Positions 1 through 5,657 of a DNA stretch of 6,286 nt are shown piece after piece. This stretch comes from JAQGMO01 sp050954505 (lineage in GTDB: Bacteria; Pseudomonadota; Gammaproteobacteria; Burkholderiales; Burkholderiaceae_D). Where the stretch lies: assembly GCA_050954505.1 (NCBI GenBank), contig JBPBPY010000056.1:1-6286 (forward strand), read 5' to 3'. The position numbers and the translations under genes were made by a program. Each line of letters begins with the position of its first letter. Within the stretch, counting starts at the first letter, position 1. The notes below the pieces were generated by a model that saw only the letters and a program-made list of their open reading frames with translations, did not search any database and was not told the DNA's origin.

Positions 1-220
1 GCAGCGAACAGAATTTCAAGACATGGGGGTCGATGTCGGCGGTCAACGACGGTGTTGCGCGCAATGCAAAACTGTCCAGCAAGCCCCGGGACTTGACTGT
101 CGGCGTGGATTGGCCTGCTGGCGGGGCCTGGAGCGCTGTGGAGGTGGGGGTGGGCGTCGCGGTTGGCGAGACCTTCTCATGCAAAACGGAAGTCCTAGCG
201 CCGATGGGATTGGCATCCAT
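1..220 (-). CDS. Partial putative type III effector, F-box-like N-terminus (runs off left edge)
   Basis: Reading the minus strand from the ATG at 220-218 gives 73 codons without a stop, continuing past base 1. Residues 1-57 look like a secretion signal and flexible linker: the start is MDANPIGART, followed by a Thr/Pro/Ser-rich stretch (about residues 18-42). From about residue 59 the sequence LTADIDPHVLKF resembles the opening helix of an F-box. It aligns with VPQDLDRHLF at residues 69-78 of the neighbouring LRR gene (shared pattern D-[IL]-D-x-H-[VL]-[LF]), so the two are probably paralogues. The start is supported by a GGGTG five bases upstream and by an hrp-like box ending 28 bases upstream. 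The gap to the LRR gene stop is 113 bases. The function, a host-directed effector perhaps also carrying LRRs, is inferred; most of the protein lies outside the window. I am fairly sure of the reading frame, less so of the F-box. Confidence 0.66.
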   Translation of the reverse strand, partial: MDANPIGARTSVLHEKVSPTATPTPTSTALQAPPAGQSTPTVKSRGLLDSFALRATPSLTADIDPHVLKFCSL

Positions 221-248
221 TTTGTCACCCGATTCATGTCAAATAATT

Positions 249-277
249 TGAGTAACGCCATTTCCGAAATTTGTTCC
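249..277 (-). promoter_or_regulatory. hrp-like box (variant) upstream of the left-edge gene
   Basis: The minus strand reads GGAACA, 16 bases, then TTACTCA (followed by AA). The HrpL consensus is GGAACC-N15/16-CCACNNA. The -35 half differs by one base and the -10 half has TT in place of CC. The spacer length and the trailing ACTCAAA match the other two boxes in this window. The box ends 28 bases before the ATG at 220, giving an expected 5' leader of about 20 bases. Use by HrpL is inferred. Confidence 0.6.
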
Positions 278-318
278 ATAGGCAAGTCCCCCGCTGCGGT
301 GGGCGCCAGCATGATCGT

Positions 319-332
319 GACGCCCGGGCGTC
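319..332. repeat. 14-bp perfect palindrome just after the LRR gene stop
   Basis: GACGCCCGGGCGTC is self-complementary over all 14 bases and begins one base beyond the stop codon of the LRR gene. In RNA it could form five G+C-rich pairs with a CCGG loop. No run of U follows on the minus strand, so it is not a classical terminator. It could be a transcript-end hairpin, a protein-binding site or chance. Confidence 0.4.
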
Positions 333-333
333 C

Positions 334-1893
334 TCAGTGCCAAGTCTCCTCAATGGCGAGCAGCGGATTCTCGATCGCTGCCTGGACCAACACATCCCGG
401 CAGGCAGGCAATGCGGAAACCTCGAGTGTCAATGGCCCATTCGCCTTGCTCAGGCATGCAACAAAGACTTGCGTGAGTTCGACATCGATAAACGTGCCGC
501 CATCGAATCGACACAGCATGGCATTGTTGGCGATGATGCGATCGATCGATGCGATCAGCTCTTGTTTCATGAACAAGCCCGTCAAGCGCAGTTGGACCAG
601 GTTGTGCCGCGTTTCAAGTTGTTTCAACAGCGCGGCCATGCTGCCGTCGCCAACTCTGCATTCACTGACGATGATTTCGGCAATGCCGGCATTGTTGGCC
701 AATGCCTGGCCGATTGCCAACCAGCCGTCATGACCGAGGCTGCGGTTGTGGTACTCGAGCCGTTCCAACAACGGATGGCTTGCGAGCGCTTGCGCCAAAC
801 GGATTGCGCCGGCATCGCTGATATTGCTCTGATACAGGGTCAGCGATTTCAAGCTGTTGTTTTGACCGATGCCACTGGCCAGTGAAGTGACACCGGGCTC
901 ATCCTTGGGCGCTTGTGCCAGCTTCAAGTGTTGCAGCTTTGCATTTCCAAATATCGCCTGATAAATTTCTTCATGACCGGAGCACACAGCATGATCGAAG
1001 TGGAGGGTGTCGATTCCGGTCTGCGGCAATCCTTCCAGCAGTTTCTGCAGTGCTGCGGGGTTCTGCGCCTTATTGGCGAACGTCAGTGCGCGGCATTGAG
1101 GGCTTGCACGCAAGAGCGATAATAGTGCGTCGACATCGCGCTCCGACATGGTGGCACCCAGCACCAGATGCACCCTGCTGCTGGCATGCTGGCTGGGTGC
1201 AATCGCAGCCACTGCAGATGCCGCCTCATTGGCGAATTGGCTGGTGCCCATGGCGGGGAACATCAGCGTCAGCTCGCGCCATTGGCCGTTGGCGGTAAGC
1301 GCCTGCACGAGGGCAGGCCAATGCCGGGGCAAAAAACTTTCAAGCGGCAAATGCAGGATGTGATTGTTATCTGCCGCCATGTAGCGAGTGACGAATTCAA
1401 ATTCCCTCTTTTGCAAATGATTGAAAAATTGTTCGTCGGCGCCGCATGCCTGTCGCAGGTTCGTCGCTACGTTGCGGGCCAGCTGCCCGCTTTTGTTCAG
1501 TTGGGATTGGCGCGCCTGCGTGGCGTTAAAACGTGACCGGCGCACTGCATTACCTTGTCCACCAGCCGATTCCGATTCACAAAGATAGGTCTTCACTGCT
1601 GCATGGCAGCCACGCGAGAGCTGTGAAATCCCCACCAGGCCTGGCGCCGATGCCGCAGCGAAAAGATGCCGGTCCAGATCCTGAGGAACGGCATCGATGG
1701 CGTCGATGCAGACATTGCCGAAAAAACTCGGCACAATCAATTTTGGTTTTTGCGCAGCGCCGGCTTGCGTACCGGCGTTGTGATCCACGCCTGTGCAAGC
1801 TTCACGTGAAATGTTGGCGGTGATGTTTTCAGTGGCTGATTGACTGGAGCAAGTCTGCGCTCTAGCGGTATTTGCTGCTGTACGAATGTCCAT
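334..1893 (-). CDS. F-box-like / leucine-rich repeat protein, putative GALA-type type III effector
   Basis: A 519-residue protein without signal peptide or membrane segment. Residues 1-65 are Ser/Thr/Ala-rich, with Ile at position 3, and look like a type III secretion signal. Residues 68-104 fit an F-box: VPQDLDRHLF, then SQLSRGCHAAV and KTYL. From about residue 204 to 510 there are leucine-rich repeats of ribonuclease-inhibitor type. Six consecutive units of exactly 28 residues run from 319 to 486 (for example LKSLTLYQSNISDAGAIRLA and IAEIIVSECRVGDG), with shorter units before them and a cap near 487-510. F-box plus LRR is the arrangement of Ralstonia GALA effectors, which bind plant SKP1-like proteins in SCF ubiquitin ligases; a similar role here is inferred. 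I chose ATG 1893 (AGGA four bases upstream) over the in-frame GTG at 1935, because that GTG lies inside the hrp-like box at 1925-1953. It is transcribed towards the left-edge paralogue. Confidence 0.82.
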   Translation of the reverse strand: MDIRTAANTARAQTCSSQSATENITANISREACTGVDHNAGTQAGAAQKPKLIVPSFFGNVCIDAIDAVPQDLDRHLFAAASAPGLVGISQLSRGCHAAVKTYLCESESAGGQGNAVRRSRFNATQARQSQLNKSGQLARNVATNLRQACGADEQFFNHLQKREFEFVTRYMAADNNHILHLPLESFLPRHWPALVQALTANGQWRELTLMFPAMGTSQFANEAASAVAAIAPSQHASSRVHLVLGATMSERDVDALLSLLRASPQCRALTFANKAQNPAALQKLLEGLPQTGIDTLHFDHAVCSGHEEIYQAIFGNAKLQHLKLAQAPKDEPGVTSLASGIGQNNSLKSLTLYQSNISDAGAIRLAQALASHPLLERLEYHNRSLGHDGWLAIGQALANNAGIAEIIVSECRVGDGSMAALLKQLETRHNLVQLRLTGLFMKQELIASIDRIIANNAMLCRFDGGTFIDVELTQVFVACLSKANGPLTLEVSALPACRDVLVQAAIENPLLAIEETWH

Positions 1894-1924
1894 GATGTCC
1901 TGGGGATCGAGTGGATGTTTTCTT

Positions 1925-1953
1925 TGAGTAACCACTTGACTGCCGAGGGTTCC
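1925..1953 (-). promoter_or_regulatory. hrp-like box (variant) upstream of the F-box/LRR gene
   Basis: The minus strand reads GGAACC, 16 bases, then TTACTCA (followed by AAG). The -35 half is a perfect HrpL match. The -10 half has TT where the consensus has CC, exactly as in the box at 249-277. The box ends 31 bases before the chosen ATG at 1893, leaving room for a short leader with the AGGA ribosome binding site. Confidence 0.65.
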
Positions 1954-2001
1954 GCCTTCGAATCAAGCCCGGCCGGTTCGTTGCAGGCCAGCCAGCCAGC
2001 T

Positions 2002-2061
2002 TGGCCGGTGATGCCACCCTGGCCGGTCATGCCACCCCGACCGGTTATGCCACCCCGGCCA
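2002..2061. repeat. 18-bp direct repeat, 3.3 copies
   Basis: Units at 2002-2019, 2020-2037 and 2038-2055 follow the pattern TGGCCGGTNATGCCACCC with one to three changes each; six further bases (2056-2061) begin a fourth copy. The first unit is preceded by a short GCCA repeat at 1988-2000. On the minus strand one frame reads as a Gly-rich hexapeptide repeat of the type GGITGQ. The array lies between the tRNA promoter and the LRR gene promoter, in a roughly 300-base stretch with no gene I can support. It could be a decayed coding repeat, a regulator-binding array or simple slippage. Confidence 0.75.
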
Positions 2062-2149
2062 TTCTTCATCTTGTCAATGCCCCTGTGCGACTCTCCTGCA
2101 TGGCGCCAGGAAGCAAAATCAGCAAAAATACCCGCTGAGCAATTTAGCC

Positions 2150-2180
2150 CTGGCAAAGTTCCCAACTTGTTTGATAGAAT
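2150..2180 (+). promoter_or_regulatory. Probable sigma-70 promoter of the tRNA gene
   Basis: TAGAAT at 2175-2180 matches the -10 consensus at five of six bases. CTGGCA at 2150-2155 matches the -35 at four of six, with a rather long 19-base spacer. A start near 2187 would leave only a few bases before the mature tRNA at 2191. The -35 element is the weak part of this call. Confidence 0.45.
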
Positions 2181-2190
2181 ACCCGTCGTC

Positions 2191-2266
2191 GCCGTTGTAG
2201 CTCAGTTGGTAGAGCAATTCACTCGTAACGAATAGGTCGCCAGTTCGATTCCGGCCAACGGCACCA
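2191..2266 (+). tRNA. tRNA-Thr (anticodon CGU)
   Basis: This is a 76-base cloverleaf with encoded CCA. The acceptor stem GCCGTTG pairs with CAACGGC (2256-2262) and the D stem is GCTC/GAGC. The anticodon loop CTCGTAA (2222-2228) carries CGT at 2224-2226, which reads the Thr codon ACG. The T loop is TTCGATT (2244-2250). Two stem positions are A:C rather than Watson-Crick pairs: 2221 with 2229, the last pair of the anticodon stem, and 2242 with 2252 in the T stem. In both cases a T instead of C would restore pairing. Overall shape, promoter and terminator suggest a working gene. Confidence 0.96.
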
Positions 2267-2291
2267 GAACATGTTTCAAAAGTTTCACGAA

Positions 2292-2328
2292 AAAAAACTC
2301 GCGCTTCCCATGGAGGTGCGAGTTTTTT
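2292..2328 (+). terminator. Intrinsic terminator after tRNA-Thr
   Basis: ACTCGC (2297-2302) pairs with GCGAGT (2318-2323). The stem extends outward through A-run/T-run pairs and inward with GC, AU and GU pairs to a small CAT loop near 2309-2311. Six T residues (2323-2328) end the right arm. The A-run on the left means it may also work in the opposite direction. It lies 25 bases after the tRNA CCA. Confidence 0.85.
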
Positions 2329-2329
2329 G

Positions 2330-2860
2330 TTTTGCGATGTCCCGGAATCAGTGGAGCAAATCGATACTCTGGTGATGGGCTTGAGTGGGACCTGTGCTGG
2401 CTATTGGCATACTTGCAGCGCAGACGATTTTTGGACATGACGCCTCTTCTTTACCATCCGTTCGAGCAAACAGATCGGCATGTGTCCTGCTGCCGCCAAC
2501 GATGTCAGTTGTGATGTTGCCATATTCTCCGACGTCAACCGGTGGATGGTCCCACCGGGATCGCAATCACCATCACCAGCGCATACTCCGGTTGGTGGAA
2601 AATCAATCCAATCCGGTGCCAGCAAGTTCTTGTTCGCGGTAATAATGCTAGGGCTGTTCCAGGGTGCTTCAAATCCTGTCGCCAGTGCCTCGGCTTATGC
2701 CAGTCCTGAAGCAGATTCTTGGTGTAATCCAGTGTCGAGTGCAGTCCATGTCCTCGGTCGAGGCAACCTTTTCCGCAAACGATTGAACGCACTGTGCCCT
2801 CCGAAAAGAAAAATTCAGCGCATATTTCTTTGTTGCACTATTTCTACGCGGATGGATTTT
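2330..2860. other. Gene-free stretch between tRNA-Thr terminator and the HDOD promoter
   Basis: About 530 bases with no convincing gene. Several short open frames exist on both strands (for example 2480-2878 plus, and 2535-2792 and 2401-2625 minus), but none has a good ribosome binding site or recognisable composition, and they overlap one another. I see no transposase remnant, second tRNA copy or clear repeat. It could hold decayed sequence or an unrecognised small RNA. Confidence 0.5.
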
Positions 2861-2869
2861 TGTTATAAA
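2861..2869 (+). promoter_or_regulatory. Extended -10 promoter of the HDOD gene
   Basis: TG-T-TATAAA gives an extended -10 element (TGnTATAAT-like) in a local A+T-rich dip. No good -35 sits at 16-18 bases upstream, which extended -10 promoters tolerate. A start near 2876 would give a leader of about 78 bases before the ATG at 2954. Confidence 0.5.
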
Positions 2870-2953
2870 ACGTTTTGAGTGCATGATAATATCCCTGAGG
2901 CATTTGTCACGCTTGAAAGCATTCCGACTTACCATCCCCTGATAGGTTTTTCC

Positions 2954-3835
2954 ATGACTCAAAACAAAAATACAATTGCCCCGCCAAACGCCAGCGCTGC
3001 TGAAGTGCAGTTCATGGAAGATGTGACCTCGGGCCGGATTGAAATGCCCGTCATTCCGCGCGTCGTGATGAAACTCATCGCCGCCTTGCGCGAGCCGGAT
3101 GTCAACCTGCATGAGATCGTCGACGATCTGTCCCAGGATCCGATGTTGAGCGCCAAAGTCCTGCGGCTGGCGAATTCATCGTATTTTGGCGGTCGCGGTT
3201 CCTTGTCGTCGATCGATTCTGCTGTCTCGACCATTGGTACGCAGGCACTGACCACCATCGTGCTGACCTGCGGTCTGTCTTCGGCGTTCGTGGCAGTGCC
3301 AGGCGTCGACTTGAAACAGTTCTGGACCGACGCGCTGGTGTGCGCCACTGCAGCCAACCGCCTGGCCAAACAGTTCAATGCCGACCCGGACAGCGCCTAT
3401 CTTTGCGGCCTGGTGCATGCCACCGGTCACCTGATGCTGTGCCAGGCCTATCCGGAGCAGGCACGCAGCAACTTTGCCGACGCGCCCTTGCTCGACCGGG
3501 TCGAGATGGCTGAACGCGAACGCGCAGCGTTTGGCATCAGTCACCCGATGGTTGGTGGTGTCTGGGCTGATCGACTGGGTTTCCCGGCTGAAGTGGGGCA
3601 GGCGGTTCGTCTGGCGGTCGACAAGGAAACCGATGCCGATCCGGCGCTGGTACTGGTGTTGCGCAGCGCCTGCGAGCTGGCCAGTGCCATTGCCCGCGGC
3701 GATGATGCCGAGGCAGCGTTGGGTCATTTGTCGGAGACAGTGCAGGCGCATTTCAGTGCAGTCGGGCATTCATTGCCGAATGCCGAATTGCTGCAACTGT
3801 ATTCGATCCTGCAGCGCGTTGAACCGATGCTGTAA
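2954..3835 (+). CDS. HDOD domain-containing protein
   Basis: A 293-residue cytoplasmic protein whose residues 22-215 match the HDOD output/regulatory domain, a catalytically degenerate relative of HD phosphohydrolases found in signalling proteins of environmental and pathogenic bacteria. Recognisable parts are the entry segment MPVIPRVVMKLI (31-42), the segment IVDDLSQDPMLSAKVLRLANSS (55-76), the helix with STIGTQAL (92-99), and CGLVHATGHLML (151-162) in place of the usual LLHDIG-type motif. The metal-binding Asp of that motif is Ala156 here, so hydrolase activity is unlikely and a binding or scaffold role is expected. No receiver, GGDEF or EAL domain is attached. The frame stays open upstream to a GTG at 2879, but ATG 2954 is preferred: the HDOD similarity begins after it and an AGG sits seven bases upstream. 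It is transcribed alone, opposite to its neighbours. Partners are unknown. Confidence 0.9.
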   Translation: MTQNKNTIAPPNASAAEVQFMEDVTSGRIEMPVIPRVVMKLIAALREPDVNLHEIVDDLSQDPMLSAKVLRLANSSYFGGRGSLSSIDSAVSTIGTQALTTIVLTCGLSSAFVAVPGVDLKQFWTDALVCATAANRLAKQFNADPDSAYLCGLVHATGHLMLCQAYPEQARSNFADAPLLDRVEMAERERAAFGISHPMVGGVWADRLGFPAEVGQAVRLAVDKETDADPALVLVLRSACELASAIARGDDAEAALGHLSETVQAHFSAVGHSLPNAELLQLYSILQRVEPML

Positions 3836-3841
3836 TGAACA

Positions 3842-3868
3842 ACGGCAAGGTGGGTATCACCTTGCCGT
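3842..3868 (+). terminator. Hairpin after the HDOD gene (possible bidirectional terminator)
   Basis: CGGCAAGGTG (3843-3852) and CACCTTGCCG (3858-3867) form a perfect ten-pair stem, eleven with the outer A-T, around a GGTAT loop, starting seven bases after the stop. No T-run follows on the plus strand. On the minus strand the hairpin is followed by TTGTTCATT, so it may also stop transcripts from the 68-residue gene. A second weak stem, AAGGG (3891-3895) with CCCTT (3902-3906) followed by TTT, lies downstream. Confidence 0.6.
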
Positions 3869-3983
3869 CAAGCTTGCAGAACGCTTCTGGAAGGGTTCGC
3901 CCCCTTTTTGCAACACGAGGCCGGTGCCGCAGTTGCCGATCGCAGCAGCCGCCGGCAGACGTCAGCTGGCAAATACCCGTTCG

Positions 3984-4190
3984 TCACGCAGCCAGCGATT
4001 TGCGCCCTTTGCGACGCCTGGCCCAGGGTTCGAACAGCACCCGGTTGATGACCTTGACGGGAATATCGTTGGTGGCGAGGAACTTGGCAGCCTCGCCAAC
4101 GCCCTGTTCATCAGATATCTGTATCCCGACATCAACAAGCGCTTCCATTTCCGTCGGGTAATTTCCATTCGGTAGTCGGCGAAGTGACAT
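3984..4190 (-). CDS. Small protein of unknown function, 68 residues
   Basis: Begins MSLRRLPNGNYP and ends with a basic tail, WARRRKGRKSLAA. The middle (residues about 12-50: EMEALVDVGIQI, GVGEAAKFLA, IPVKVINRVL) alternates amphipathic helices in a pattern suggesting a compact two- or three-helix fold, perhaps nucleic-acid binding given the basic end; that role is a guess. The start at 4190 is well supported: GGAG at 4197-4200 lies six bases upstream, which is better than the in-frame ATG at 4214. It converges with the HDOD gene across 148 bases. There is no signal peptide or membrane segment. The composition looks like a real, conserved small protein, but I do not recognise its family. Confidence 0.78.
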   Translation of the reverse strand: MSLRRLPNGNYPTEMEALVDVGIQISDEQGVGEAAKFLATNDIPVKVINRVLFEPWARRRKGRKSLAA

Positions 4191-4196
4191 GGTGAT

Positions 4197-4200
4197 CTCC
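4197..4200 (-). promoter_or_regulatory. Ribosome binding site of the 68-residue gene
   Basis: GGAG followed by six bases (ATCACC) and ATG on the minus strand. It fixes the start at 4190 rather than the in-frame ATG at 4214, which would lie inside the predicted leader. Confidence 0.75.
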
Positions 4201-4219
4201 GGGCTGGTTTGCAAGTTCC

Positions 4220-4249
4220 ATTATTAAGCTCAAACGATCAAAAAGTCAT
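4220..4249 (-). promoter_or_regulatory. Possible sigma-70 promoter of the 68-residue gene
   Basis: On the minus strand AATAAT (4225-4220) matches the -10 consensus at five of six bases. ATGACT (4249-4244) is a partial -35 with an 18-base spacer. It sits in a clearly A+T-rich stretch (about 4215-4310), and a start near 4213 would give a leader of some 23 bases. Confidence 0.42.
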
Positions 4250-4278
4250 GTGAATTTTTGGTTGTTTTGACAATGAAA

Positions 4279-4294
4279 CTTGCAGGTCCGCAAG
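4279..4294 (-). terminator. Weak terminator-like hairpin after the 415-residue gene
   Basis: On the minus strand CTTGC, a six-base loop, then GCAAG and TTTCATT. The five-pair stem and short T-run make this marginal. It lies 26 bases after the stop at 4321 and before the promoter of the 68-residue gene. Confidence 0.3.
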
Positions 4295-4320
4295 AAATTT
4301 TTCTCCACGATGTCCAGCGT

Positions 4321-5568
4321 TCAATCCCTTTCACGATCCTCATCGGACTCATTTGCAGCGGCAACGGCGAAGGGCGCGTGATTGAATCCTTGCCGTGATT
4401 GCATCGGTTGCCTGGTCGCAGTCCAGCCGGGGCCTGGGGGTGGGGCATAGTGCGCCTGTCCGGACAGGCTGGTTTCGACGAAGGCCGTCATCGGCATGTT
4501 CAGAGGGCGCAGGTCATTGGTGGTGCGTGCCGTAACAACGCCGACGGCCTGACCTTGTTCAAGGCGCTGATGACGATGCCGCAGCCGGGAACTGGCGGTC
4601 AGCGTGGTCTGGTCGGTGCGTGGACCTTCACGTACGCCAAGGTCGGCATTTGTTCGGGCTGACACGTCAAAGCCTCGGGAACGCCCGGTGATCCGTGTAT
4701 TGATGCGCGCATTGGCAGAGTCCAGATCCATCACCCCGGTCGTATTGGCCGTGGCATCGATGGTCAGCCGCCGTCCGTCGGTACGGGCTGATCCTTCATA
4801 CTGGCGCTGCCGCGCATTCGTGCTGTTGTGGTAACCGGTTGAAAACTCGACGTTGTCTGGCGACTGTTCCAAACCGAGCCGCTCCACGGTCGAGCGTCGG
4901 CGCGCTGCATTATCATCATTCCGTCTCACGGTGCGCTCGACATGGAGCCGGCTGTGACGGTCTTCACGATCATGGCTGGCACTGACCGAGACGGTTCTGG
5001 AAGAGCGGTTTCCGCGATGCTGTGTGCGGCTGATTTCGAAACCCGGTTGACCCTGTTCGTCTTGCCCTGCGCGCGCAACGGTTGAGCGTCGCCTGCCCGA
5101 ACCACTGCGTTCATGACTGTCGATATTTACCAGCAAGCCATTCTTTTTGCTCAACCCGATTTCACCGGAACGCTTGGGACCATCGCCCTGCAAACGTAAT
5201 CCTTTGTTGCCGACACTTACCTGGGCGGCACCACCCTGCCGGGTCTCCCGGTAAGCATATTGACCGTCGTCGGTTTTGCCCACTGACAAGCCAATCTTGC
5301 GCTCGATGAAGCGGCCGACCCTGCCCAGGGCAGGCTTCATCGGTGTAAGCGACGAGGTTTGTCCGTCCTGGTTTGCCTCATTTGGCAGCCGTTGTTCGAA
5401 GCGGTGACGCTCATTCCGTGCCCGGCTGGTATCGCCCTCGGCTCGCTGCGGGTCATCCGCCGCCGACGAATCAGATTGCAAATCCGCAACATCGCTGCGG
5501 GGGAGATCGATCGTGCTGCTGGAATCCAGACGCTGGGTGCGCCGATCCGTTGAGGGAAGCCGAACCAT
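4321..5568 (-). CDS. Arg/Ser-rich protein behind an hrp box, putative novel type III effector (415 residues)
   Basis: I do not recognise a family. Residues 1-76 are polar and probably disordered (MVRLPSTDRRTQRLDSSS; many Ser, Asp, Arg), with Val2 and Leu4, as expected for a type III secretion signal. A short helix-like segment, LGRVGRFIERKIGL (81-94), leads into a long stretch (about 95-335) of alternating polar and aliphatic residues typical of beta-strands (AQVSVGNKGLRLQG, LLVNID, TVSVSAS, RLTIDATANT, FDVSARTNADLG). RRRSTVARAG (160-169) recurs as RRRSTVERLG (224-233), so internal duplication is likely. The C-terminus has an Ala/Pro/Gly-rich part (369-386) and an acidic end, ESDEDRERD. ATG 5568 is the first start after an in-frame TAA; its ribosome binding site is poor. 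A perfect hrp box lies 89 bases upstream. Function unknown; the effector role is inferred from promoter and N-terminus. Confidence 0.76.
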   Translation of the reverse strand: MVRLPSTDRRTQRLDSSSTIDLPRSDVADLQSDSSAADDPQRAEGDTSRARNERHRFEQRLPNEANQDGQTSSLTPMKPALGRVGRFIERKIGLSVGKTDDGQYAYRETRQGGAAQVSVGNKGLRLQGDGPKRSGEIGLSKKNGLLVNIDSHERSGSGRRRSTVARAGQDEQGQPGFEISRTQHRGNRSSRTVSVSASHDREDRHSRLHVERTVRRNDDNAARRRSTVERLGLEQSPDNVEFSTGYHNSTNARQRQYEGSARTDGRRLTIDATANTTGVMDLDSANARINTRITGRSRGFDVSARTNADLGVREGPRTDQTTLTASSRLRHRHQRLEQGQAVGVVTARTTNDLRPLNMPMTAFVETSLSGQAHYAPPPGPGWTATRQPMQSRQGFNHAPFAVAAANESDEDRERD

Positions 5569-5657
5569 GATTTATCTTGAGTAGAGGGTAGGTGAAGACG
5601 TTATGGACCTGGTGCGATCGCATCAGAATTGTCTAATGTATAACTTGTCGCGCGCTT

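Noticed and set aside
43..312. Minus-strand 89-residue frame at the left edge
   Set aside because: It shares sequence with the better frame starting at 220, ends in a Pro/Arg-rich shadow of the Thr/Pro linker, and its start lies upstream of the hrp-like box.
23..885. Long plus-strand frames (23-733 and 271-885) opposite the F-box/LRR genes
   Set aside because: They are antisense shadows. The minus-strand frames have 28-residue LRR periodicity, start signals and promoters; the plus frames have none of these.
1737..2069. Minus-strand frame with Gly-rich hexapeptide repeats (MKNGRGGITG...), possible separate gene or frameshifted 5' end of the LRR gene
   Set aside because: Its second half overlaps the LRR gene in another frame and spans the hrp-like box. 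The ribosome binding site is distant, and the composition after the repeat does not look like protein. The repeat is recorded, the gene is not.
2137..2160. A further hrp-like pattern on the minus strand, GGAACT-N14-TTGCTCA
   Set aside because: The spacer is 14 rather than 16, the -10 half has an extra mismatch, and no supported gene lies downstream.
2236..2266. tRNA 3' end as an attachment site of an integrated element
   Set aside because: I saw no second copy of the tRNA 3' end and no integrase in the window, and the effector genes lie on both sides of the tRNA rather than only behind its 3' end.
2480..2878. Plus-strand frame with a signal-peptide-like segment (KFLFAVIMLGLFQGASNPVA)
   Set aside because: The hydrophobic segment is far from any plausible start, there is no ribosome binding site, the rest lacks protein character, and the frame runs through the HDOD promoter.
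5082..5570. Plus-strand frames opposite the 415-residue gene
   Set aside because: They are short, mutually overlapping, without ribosome binding sites, and explained by the G+C-rich coding strand on the other side.
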